DNA of 64,000 bases, from contig NZ_MQUQ01000003.1 in NCBI RefSeq assembly GCF_001953865.1, positions 633,917-697,916 on the forward strand. The letters run 5' to 3'. Source of the stretch: Amycolatopsis coloradensis (GTDB taxonomy: Bacteria; Actinomycetota; Actinomycetes; Mycobacteriales; Pseudonocardiaceae). Positions 57,652-64,000 of this stretch are shown here, one piece after another. Under the pieces are notes generated by a model. The model saw only the letters and a program-made list of their open reading frames with translations, made no database searches and had not been told where the DNA came from. Within the stretch, counting starts at the first letter, position 1, and every line of letters begins with the position of its first letter. Both the position numbers and the translations under genes were made by a program.

Positions 57652-59280
57652 TCAGGGCTCGATCAGTCCGGCGTCCCTGGTCAGATCTTCCGGCGCGCCC
57701 AGTTCGGTCACCGGAGTGCACCCGGTCGCCGGGTCCGCCGCCGAATCCGTGCCGTTGTATTGCGCGGCGCCGGACCTGGTCAGTTGCCGGGCGCCGACGT
57801 CGAAGCAGGCCTGGTAGGAGCCCCAGCGCAGGCCCTCGAAGGCGTACCGGCCGTCCGGCCCGCTCACGGTCGAGCCGACCTCCTTGCCGTCCGCGTTCTT
57901 CAAAGTCACCTTCACGTCCGGGACCCCGATCTCGTCCCGCGTCTGCAAACCGTCCTTGTCCTTGTCCAGCCAGACGAAATCGCCCAGTTCGCCCGTACGC
58001 TCGACGAGGCCCGCGGCGAGTGTCAGGTCCTGGCGTTTCCGGGGGCCGACCGTGGTGGTCGCGGTGCAGCCGGTCGCCGGATCGGCGTCGGAATCCTTCG
58101 CGTCGTCACCCACGTCTTTCGACGTGTAGCCGTAGGCCGGAAGTGCGCTGATGTCGAAGCAGACCTGGTAGATGCCGTCCTTCAGTTTGGCGAAGCGGTA
58201 CTTGCCGCCCGCATCGGTGGTGACGGTGCCCAGCGCCTTGCCCGAGGCGTCCTTCAACGTCACCTTCACCCCGGCGACGCCCGGTTCACCGGCGTCCTGG
58301 GACCCGTTCCGATCGACGTCGTTCCAGGCGAACTCCCCGATCTCGTCGATCGCGGGCGGCGGGGTCACCTTGATGGTCGTGGTCGCGGTCTTCTTCGGCA
58401 GCGTGCCGCTGGAGACGGTCACGGTGCTGACGTGACCGTTGTCCGCCTCGGTGATGTTCTTGTGGTCGCAGGTGACGGTCGCGGACTTGCCACCGTCGAG
58501 ACTCGCGATCGGGGCGGGCTTCACGTCGCAGTACGGGGCGACGACCTTGATGTCGGCCAGCGTCGTGGTGCCGTCGTTGGTCACGGTGAACCGGTAGTTC
58601 GCGGTGGTGCCCGCCTCGATGGTGGCCGTGGGGCCCCAGGCGCCGCTCGCCGGGTCCCGCACTTCCGCCATCGCCGCGAACGAGGCGACCTGGAGGTGGA
58701 CGCAGTCCCACATGACCCAGTCGCGGTCGGTTGCGGCGAAGAACCTCACCGAGGTCGCCGACGCCGGAGCGGTCGACGGCGGGAATTCCTGCCGCGCCAA
58801 TTTCCCGTCGGTCTCGACGGCGTGCGTGACCTTGAGCTTGTTCTCCAGTACGACCTTGTCCGACGCGTCGTAGAAGCGCAGTCCTGTTTCTTCGACGGCG
58901 TCCGCGCGCCGGAGGTTGCCGTCGATCGCGGCGGTCCAGCCGGTCAGCGTGTAGACGGCGCCGGGCACGGATTTCATCGCCGCGTAGGCGGTGCTGACCA
59001 TCTTGTCGGGCGTCGCGATCAGGGCGTACTCGCCGCCGTCCCGCTGGTAGCCGCCGGCGGTGGACAGCCGGGGCTGTCCGCTCTTCGGCGTACCCGGCGG
59101 TACCGGGGCGGCCGGGTTGAACGAGTATCCGGCGGGTGGGCTGCCCTGCTCCACACTCGGGTTCGTCGCGACGCCACCGGTGCAGCCGGACGGAACGGCG
59201 GGTGACTGCGCCTGAGCGGGCGCGAAGCCCGGGATCAGTGCCAGCGTCCCTGCCGTCATCAAGACCAGTGCCCTTTTCAC
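57652..59280 (-). CDS. Secreted multidomain protein with two SdrD_B repeats
   Basis: A 542-residue exported protein. The signal peptide (KRALVLMTAGTLALIPGFAPAQA) is followed by a carbohydrate-module-like region (about 30-215), a DUF11-type beta domain (about 225-315), and two SdrD_B (Cna-B-like) domains: EIGEFAWNDVDRNGSQDAGE near 325 and ELGDFVWLDKDKDGLQTRDE near 433. Both have DxDxDG calcium-type loops. It ends in GLIEP with no LPXTG motif or membrane helix, so it is probably released or held non-covalently. The GTG at 59280 has no clear ribosome site. Confidence 0.82.
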   Translation of the reverse strand: MKRALVLMTAGTLALIPGFAPAQAQSPAVPSGCTGGVATNPSVEQGSPPAGYSFNPAAPVPPGTPKSGQPRLSTAGGYQRDGGEYALIATPDKMVSTAYAAMKSVPGAVYTLTGWTAAIDGNLRRADAVEETGLRFYDASDKVVLENKLKVTHAVETDGKLARQEFPPSTAPASATSVRFFAATDRDWVMWDCVHLQVASFAAMAEVRDPASGAWGPTATIEAGTTANYRFTVTNDGTTTLADIKVVAPYCDVKPAPIASLDGGKSATVTCDHKNITEADNGHVSTVTVSSGTLPKKTATTTIKVTPPPAIDEIGEFAWNDVDRNGSQDAGEPGVAGVKVTLKDASGKALGTVTTDAGGKYRFAKLKDGIYQVCFDISALPAYGYTSKDVGDDAKDSDADPATGCTATTTVGPRKRQDLTLAAGLVERTGELGDFVWLDKDKDGLQTRDEIGVPDVKVTLKNADGKEVGSTVSGPDGRYAFEGLRWGSYQACFDVGARQLTRSGAAQYNGTDSAADPATGCTPVTELGAPEDLTRDAGLIEP

Positions 59281-59370
59281 AGGGCCGAAGCTAGCCACCC
59301 GATGGACGTTCCGTAATCGCTGAACCGTGTCGACGATCGCCCCGATCAGGCAGAACCGAGAGTGATCGCC

Positions 59371-59404
59371 GGTGCCGCCGCCGTCTTCCCACGGCGGCGG
59401 CACC
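59371..59404 (-). terminator. 14-bp perfect-stem hairpin after the first PhoX gene
   Basis: GGTGCCGCCGCCGT (59371-59384) pairs exactly with 59391-59404 around a six-base loop, ten bases beyond the PhoX stop codon on the minus strand. Confidence 0.8.
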
Positions 59405-59413
59405 CCGCCTTCC

Positions 59414-61510
59414 CTACTTGACGCCGATGCGGCCGACCTGGCCCCAGCGGCCCTTCTTCCACACCGACACGATCGACGGCCGCGGCTGCGAAGTGCCGCC
59501 GTCGGGCCAGTGCGACGTCGGGCTGCCCGAGTTGGGCGCGTCCTCACCCGGGTGCTGCACGGCGACGAGCACCAGGTGGTCGGTCACCACCGGACCGCAG
59601 CATTCCGCGCCGACCGGGACCGACAGGAACTGCTTGACGTGCCCGCGTTCCGGACCCTCGACCGGCACCGAGAACAGGCCGTCGTGAGAGCCGAGGGCGT
59701 TGCCGTCGGTGGAGATCCACAGGTTGCCGTGCCGGTCGAACGCGACGTTGTCCGGGCACGAGATCGGGCTGACCTGCTCCTTCGGGAAACCGCCGAAGTA
59801 GGTGTCCGCCGTCTTCGGGTCACCGCAGACCAGCAGGAGCCGCCAGGAGAACTTCGTCGACGCGGCGTCGCCGCCGTTCTCGTCCCACTCCAGGACGTGC
59901 CCGTTGCGGTTGTTCGGCCGCGGGTTCGCCTCGTCGACGTTCGCCTTGCCTGCCGGGCCACGCTGGCTGTTGTTGGTCAGCGCCGCGTAGATCCGGCCGT
60001 TGACCGGGTTCGGCTCGATGTCCTCCGGCCGGTCCATCTTGGTCGGCTGGACCTTGTCCGCGGCGTCCCGGGTGAACACGTAGACCTCTTCGGCGGTGAA
60101 ACCGTCCACAAAGGACTTGTTGCCGGCGGCCAGCGGGATCCACTCGCCGACGCCGTCGAACTCGCCGTCCTTGGGGAGCTTGCCGGTGCCGTCGATCTCG
60201 CCCGGGCTGTCGCCGGTGAAGCGGGCGACGTACAGGGTGCCGTCGTCGAGCAGCGCCGAGTTGTGGCGGCGCGCGTGCGCGCTCTTGCCCGGCTTGTACT
60301 TGCCCTTGGAGACGAACTTGTAGATGTATTCGAAGCGCTCGTCGTCACCGGAGTAGACGGCGACGCGGCCGTCCTTGGTGATCTTGATGTTCGCGGCCTC
60401 GTGCTTGAACCGGCCGAGCGCGGTGTGCTTGATCGGCGTCGAGTTCGGGTCGTTCGGGTCGATCTCGACGACCCAGCCGAAACGGTTGGCCTCGTTGGGC
60501 TCCTGCGCGAGGTCCCAGCGCTTGTCGAACCGCTCCCACTTACGGGTGCTGGCGGCGCCGGAGAAGCCGTACCTCTTCAGGCGCGCGGCCGCGACCGGGT
60601 CGGTGACGCTCGCCGCGTTGGCGAAGTACTGGTTGACGTTCTCCTCGCCGGAAAGCACGGTGCCCCAAGGGGTCACGCCGCCGGCGCAGTTGTTCTGCGT
60701 GCCGAAGACCTTGCGGCCGGTCGGGTCCGCGGAGGTCTTGAGGTACTTCGAACCGGCGGCCGGGCCGCGCACCTCGAAGGCGGTGTTCAGCGTGATGCGG
60801 CGGTTGAACGGGCTCGGCACCGTGCGCAGCGCGCCGCCGATCGGGTCGCGGAAGGCCTGGACGACCGAAAGGCCGTGCGCGGCCCACGCGATCTTGACCT
60901 GCTCCTCGGTCGGGTTGGCCGGGTCGTACTGGTCGGCCGGGAACATGTGGACCTCGGTGGTGTACTCGTGGTTCACCACCAGCAGGTTGCGGATGCCCAG
61001 CGGATCCTGCGGGATCAGGCCGACGAAGTCGCAGTTGTAGCCGAACTGCTTGGCCTGCGCGGCAGCGGTCTGCTTGGCGAAGTCGAACTTCGGCGCGCCG
61101 AATTCGACGGCGTCGCCCCAGCGGATGACGACACGCTGGTCGTAGCCCTCGGGGATGGTGATCGCGTCGAGCGTGTTCGGCGGCACGGCTTCGAAGTCGG
61201 TGCCGGGCACCGGGCGACCGGGACGGCCCGGCTTGCCGTGGCCCGCGGCCGCGACGTCGGCCGGTTCGGCGGCGGCGGTGCCGGAGAGGGCGGCGAAGCC
61301 ACCGGCGGCGGCGGCCATCACCGCGCCGGCCTTCAGCGCGCCACGACGGGACAGCATGTTCTTGACGACGTCGCCGAAGTACTCGTTGTCCGAGGTGTTG
61401 GGCTCGGGGTGGGCACACGCGTTGCCGCAGCGGTACTCACAGGTGACCGCGGAGCGGCCGCCGGGATGGGAGGTGATCAACGGCAGGAGCCGCTGAGGCT
61501 CGAAGGACAC
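59414..61510 (-). CDS. phoX: PhoX-family phosphatase, Tat-exported, PHO-box controlled
   Basis: A 698-residue protein of the PhoX (DUF839) family, calcium/iron-dependent alkaline phosphatases. A twin-arginine motif SRRGALKAG (about 54-62) with a following hydrophobic stretch lies after an unusual cysteine-containing N-terminal extension (TCEYRCGNAC). Core segments include NCAGGVTPWGTVLSGEENVN, WVVEIDPNDPNSTPIKHTAL, and VYSGDDERFEYIYKFVSKGK. The GTG at 61510 has GGAGG upstream. It would release phosphate from organic esters outside the cell. The PHO box upstream fits that role. It is a paralog of the gene at 61690. Confidence 0.92.
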   Translation of the reverse strand: MSFEPQRLLPLITSHPGGRSAVTCEYRCGNACAHPEPNTSDNEYFGDVVKNMLSRRGALKAGAVMAAAAGGFAALSGTAAAEPADVAAAGHGKPGRPGRPVPGTDFEAVPPNTLDAITIPEGYDQRVVIRWGDAVEFGAPKFDFAKQTAAAQAKQFGYNCDFVGLIPQDPLGIRNLLVVNHEYTTEVHMFPADQYDPANPTEEQVKIAWAAHGLSVVQAFRDPIGGALRTVPSPFNRRITLNTAFEVRGPAAGSKYLKTSADPTGRKVFGTQNNCAGGVTPWGTVLSGEENVNQYFANAASVTDPVAAARLKRYGFSGAASTRKWERFDKRWDLAQEPNEANRFGWVVEIDPNDPNSTPIKHTALGRFKHEAANIKITKDGRVAVYSGDDERFEYIYKFVSKGKYKPGKSAHARRHNSALLDDGTLYVARFTGDSPGEIDGTGKLPKDGEFDGVGEWIPLAAGNKSFVDGFTAEEVYVFTRDAADKVQPTKMDRPEDIEPNPVNGRIYAALTNNSQRGPAGKANVDEANPRPNNRNGHVLEWDENGGDAASTKFSWRLLLVCGDPKTADTYFGGFPKEQVSPISCPDNVAFDRHGNLWISTDGNALGSHDGLFSVPVEGPERGHVKQFLSVPVGAECCGPVVTDHLVLVAVQHPGEDAPNSGSPTSHWPDGGTSQPRPSIVSVWKKGRWGQVGRIGVK

Positions 61511-61585
61511 AGGGCCTCCATGTTCGCGGTGGGTTCACGTAGTCCAGTCGGGGGAACGAGGTGACGTTAAGCGACCAAAACGATC

Positions 61586-61618
61586 CAGTCCTGGACGACA
61601 GATGAACAGCGCGCGAAC
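61586..61618 (-). promoter_or_regulatory. PHO box of three 11-bp units
   Basis: Read on the minus strand, three consecutive 11-base units begin GTTCGC, GTTCAT and GTCCAG (61608-61618, 61597-61607, 61586-61596). Phased GTTCA-type 11-mers are the PhoP-binding PHO box of actinomycetes. The site is about 76 bases before the PhoX start codon, with TTAACG downstream as a -10 candidate. Confidence 0.7.
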
Positions 61619-61621
61619 GAG

Positions 61622-61657
61622 CGATGGCGCACTGCCGGGACCGGCCGCGCGCCATCG
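61622..61657 (-). terminator. Hairpin after the second PhoX gene
   Basis: CGATGGCGC (61622-61630) pairs with GCGCCATCG (61649-61657), about 30 bases past the stop of the gene at 61690 and immediately before the PHO box of the next gene. Confidence 0.65.
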
Positions 61658-61689
61658 ACGAAAAGTACTGCTAGGACGTTGCTTACCGA

Positions 61690-63738
61690 CTAGGAACCGA
61701 TGTCGGACAGGCCACGCCTGCCGGGTTTCCAGACGGCCACCACCGAGGGCCGAGGTTGGGTTTCCCCACCGTCGGGCCAATGGGAGGCCGGTTTGTCGGC
61801 ATTCGCCCCGTCCACTTCACCCGGATGCTGGACACAGACCGTGACGATCTTCTCCTCGACGATCGGCCCGCAGGTCTCCGCACCCCGGGGCACGGTGAGG
61901 AACAGTTTCAGCTCCCCGCGGTTGCGGCCCTCCAGCGGCACCGAGTACAGGCCGTCGTTGATGCCCAGCGCGCCGGCCGAGTCGGTGGAGATCCAGAGGT
62001 TGCCGTGCTTGTCGAAGGCCACGTTGTCCGGGCTGGAGATCGGCGAGACCTGATCCTTGGGGAACCCGGCGAAGTAGGTGTCGGGCGAAGCCGGGTCACC
62101 GCACACCAGGAACAGCCGCCAGCTGAACGTCAGCGCGAGCGCGTCGCCCCGGCGCTCTTCGAATTCCAGCACCTGACCGTGCTTGTTGTTCAGCCGCGGG
62201 TTGGGCTCGGTGGCCCCTTCCTTGCCCGGTTTGCCGCGATCGACGTTGTTGCTCAGCGCGCAGTAGATCCGGCCGGTGCGCGGATGCGCCTGGATGTCCT
62301 CCGGGCGGTCCATCTTGGTGGCGCCCACCTTGTCCGCCGCCTCACGGGTGAACACGTAGACCTCTTCGGCGGTCATTCCGTCCACAAAGGACTTCCGGCC
62401 CGACGCCAGCGGGATCCACTCGCCGCTGCCGTCGAATTCACCGTCACCGGGGAGTTTCCCGGTGCCGTCGATCTCCGCGGCCGGGCTGTCGCCGGTGAAC
62501 CGGCCGACGTAGAGCGTGCCGTCGTCGAGCAGGGTCATGTTGTGCCGCCGGGCATGTCCGCTGTCACCCGGCTTCACGCGGCCCTTGGAGATGAACTTGT
62601 AGATGTACTCGAACCGCTCGTCGTCCCCGGAGTAGGCGACCACGCGGCCGTCCTCGGCGATCCGGATGTTCGCCGTCTCGTGCTTGAACCGGCCAAGATG
62701 CGTGTGCTTGACCGGGGTGCTGTCCGGATCGTGCGGATCCAGTTCGATCACCCAGCCGAAGCGGTTGGCCTCGTTCGGCTCCCTGGCGATGTCCCAGCGC
62801 GCGCCGAACCGCTCCCACTTCCGGGTGGTCGCGGTGCCGTTGATGCCGTAGCGCGCGAGCCGCTTGCGCTTCACGGGATCGGTCACCGTGTCCGCGTTCC
62901 CGAAGTACTGGTTGATGTTCTCCTCGCCGGACAGGATCGTGCCCCACGGCGTGACGCCGCCGGCGCAGTTGTTCATCGTGCCCAGTACGACCGTGCCGGT
63001 GGGGTCGACGGCGGTCTTGAGCAAGTCGCTGCCCGCCGCCGGACCGGTCACCTTGAACGGGGTGTGCAGCGTGATCCGCCGGTTGTAGCGGGACATCTTC
63101 GGCCGCAGGTGCCCGGTGTTCCGTCCGCGGGACACCTGGACGACCGTCAGCCCGTGCGCCGCCCAGGCGATCTTGACCTGCTCCGCGGTCGGATTGTCCC
63201 GGTCGTAGCCGCGGAACATGAACTCTTCCGACGTGTACTCGTGGTTCGTCACCAGGAGCGAGGAAAGGCCCGAACGGTCGAGAGGGAGCAGGGCGGCGAA
63301 GTCGCAGTTGTAGCCGAACTGCTTCGCCTGCGCCGCGGCGGTCTGGTGGTCGAAGTCGAATTCCGGCGCGCCCGGCAGTACCGCGTCACCCCAGCGGATG
63401 ACGATGCCCTGCTGATAGCCCTCGGGCACCACGACGGCGTCGAGCGTGTTCGGCCGGACCCGCTGGTAGTCGGTGCCGGGTGGTGGTTTCGGACGGCCCT
63501 CGGGGGCGGCGGTCGCGGTCGCGGGTGCGGCGAGCGCGAGCGGCGTCCCGGCGGCCAGCGCGACGACGGCGGTCGCCTTGAGCGCGCCGCGACGGCTCAC
63601 CGCGCCGAGTACGTCGGCGAAGGTGGGGTTGTCCGAGGTGTTCGGCGCGTCGTGGAAGCACGCGTCGCCACAGCGGTAGGTACAGGTCACTGACGCCCGG
63701 CTTGGTGAGTGGCCGGCCAGCAACGGAAGGAACTTCAC
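61690..63738 (-). CDS. PhoX-family phosphatase, Tat-exported (paralog)
   Basis: A 682-residue paralog of the PhoX at 59414, alike over nearly its whole length. It has the TCTYRCGDAC extension, the Tat motif SRRGALKAT (about 49-57), NCAGGVTPWGTILSGEENIN, GWVIELDPHDPDSTPVKHTH and YSGDDERFEYIYKFISKGRV. The GTG at 63738 has GGAGGT upstream. No PHO box is seen before it, so it may respond to a different signal. Terminators on both sides isolate it, so the duplicates are transcribed separately. Confidence 0.9.
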   Translation of the reverse strand: MKFLPLLAGHSPSRASVTCTYRCGDACFHDAPNTSDNPTFADVLGAVSRRGALKATAVVALAAGTPLALAAPATATAAPEGRPKPPPGTDYQRVRPNTLDAVVVPEGYQQGIVIRWGDAVLPGAPEFDFDHQTAAAQAKQFGYNCDFAALLPLDRSGLSSLLVTNHEYTSEEFMFRGYDRDNPTAEQVKIAWAAHGLTVVQVSRGRNTGHLRPKMSRYNRRITLHTPFKVTGPAAGSDLLKTAVDPTGTVVLGTMNNCAGGVTPWGTILSGEENINQYFGNADTVTDPVKRKRLARYGINGTATTRKWERFGARWDIAREPNEANRFGWVIELDPHDPDSTPVKHTHLGRFKHETANIRIAEDGRVVAYSGDDERFEYIYKFISKGRVKPGDSGHARRHNMTLLDDGTLYVGRFTGDSPAAEIDGTGKLPGDGEFDGSGEWIPLASGRKSFVDGMTAEEVYVFTREAADKVGATKMDRPEDIQAHPRTGRIYCALSNNVDRGKPGKEGATEPNPRLNNKHGQVLEFEERRGDALALTFSWRLFLVCGDPASPDTYFAGFPKDQVSPISSPDNVAFDKHGNLWISTDSAGALGINDGLYSVPLEGRNRGELKLFLTVPRGAETCGPIVEEKIVTVCVQHPGEVDGANADKPASHWPDGGETQPRPSVVAVWKPGRRGLSDIGS

Positions 63739-63780
63739 GCGGACCTCCGGTCAGGCAGTTCGGGAGGTCGACGCTAGACA

Positions 63781-63815
63781 CCGGACCAGCGGGAGGAAAC
63801 CCCCCGTTGGTCCGG
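63781..63815 (-). terminator. Hairpin after the partial MFS gene
   Basis: CCGGACCAGCGGG (63781-63793) pairs with CCCGTTGGTCCGG (63803-63815) with one wobble. It lies downstream of the gene ending at 63835 on the minus strand. Confidence 0.75.
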
Positions 63816-63834
63816 CGTTCATCTCGTGTACGGA

Positions 63835-64000
63835 TTACATCTCTTCGCCGACGAGGGCCGCCTCGGCCGGGATCGTGTGCGGATCGGCGGACTTCTCACG
63901 AAGCGTCAGCAGCGCGCCGGCGAGGACGCACAGGATCGCGGCGATCACGAACGGCGCCTGTTTGGCGCCGAACCACTCGGCGAGGTGACCGACGACGGTC
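63835..64000 (-). CDS. MFS transporter, C-terminal fragment (cut by window edge)
   Basis: An open frame entering from the right edge encodes the last 54 residues of a membrane protein: TVVGHLAEWFGAKQAPFVIA, a final helix (AAILCVLAGALLTL), then a short charged tail ending ALVGEEM. The GHLAEWFGAKQAPFVIAA pattern is the typical 12th-helix approach of major facilitator transporters. The substrate cannot be told. Confidence 0.7.
   Translation of the reverse strand, partial: TVVGHLAEWFGAKQAPFVIAAILCVLAGALLTLREKSADPHTIPAEAALVGEEM

Noticed and set aside
59372-61564. A 730-codon plus-strand frame opposite the first PhoX gene
   Set aside because: Composition is typical antisense (V, R, D, G-rich) with no motif; the minus strand encodes an intact PhoX with a Tat signal.
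63739-63830. A PHO box before the second PhoX gene
   Set aside because: Only a single GTTCATC-like unit is present, on the opposite strand to the gene, with no phased second unit.

Overview
The window reads as one continuous stretch of chromosome from a high-GC actinomycete, most likely a member of the Pseudonocardiaceae close to Amycolatopsis. The grounds are strong GC bias at third codon positions, many GTG starts and 4-base GTGA/ATGA overlaps, a mycobacterium-like HtdX/FabG4/FadA2 gene group, an AftB-like arabinofuranosyltransferase (type IV arabinogalactan wall), a GTP-dependent PEP carboxykinase, an F420-type luciferase-like oxidoreductase, and a PHO box built from 11-base units. No rRNA, tRNA, CRISPR array, insertion sequence or prophage was seen. 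The assignment to a genus is inference.

Layout. 1-7.1 kb: the end of a 2-oxoacid dehydrogenase E2 gene, a TetR/ABC-exporter operon, FxsA, an AlbA_2/GHKL regulator with tandem operator repeats, and two paralogous SCP2 lipid-binding proteins. 7.1-11.4 kb: a fatty-acyl gene group (TetR, MaoC dehydratase, FabG4, FadA2) whose two divergent promoter regions share one operator motif. 11.4-17.6 kb: a DrrAB-type exporter, a YCII/DGPF protein, DoxX, a glycerophosphodiesterase, a MerR regulator and an AAA ATPase. 17.8-21.5 kb: a 49-residue protein with its own promoter and terminator, a MarR-GNAT fusion, and an ECF42-type sigma factor operon. The promoter of that operon has the same TGTCGA-N17-CGWC form as the promoter of the distant DGPF gene at 13.3 kb. 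21.5-25.3 kb: a sodium/solute symporter pair and a secreted tripeptidyl-aminopeptidase-type hydrolase.

25.4-32.3 kb: 21-bp tandem repeats in front of a small leaderless XRE regulator that ends against a compact EndoU/MafI-like protein; an oxidoreductase-ABC transporter operon; pckG with a structured leader; a calcium-motif-rich DUF6802-like protein. 32.3-37.5 kb: two dynamin-like GTPases with a GrpE-like partner, interrupted by a TetR/YqeB pair. 37.6-53.9 kb: a two-component system, a VOC protein, an SDR/TetR pair, two tandem paralogous ABC ATPase/permease pairs, trmB, a MacB/FtsX-type ABC pair divergent from a second two-component system, and an amidohydrolase. 53.9-54.5 kb: a non-coding stretch with paired DnaA-box-like sites, a large hairpin and a roughly 96-bp tandem repeat array. 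54.5-64 kb: an SDR, the AftB-like enzyme, a methyltransferase, a secreted SdrD_B protein, two Tat-exported PhoX-like phosphatases (one with a PHO box), and the end of an MFS transporter.

The commonest theme is small regulator-plus-target units with palindromic operators at or near the promoter. The observations most worth following are the EndoU/MafI-like single protein, the two ECF42 promoters, the shared fatty-acid operator, the dynamin/GrpE/YqeB set, and the unusual intergenic repeats and nested hairpins.
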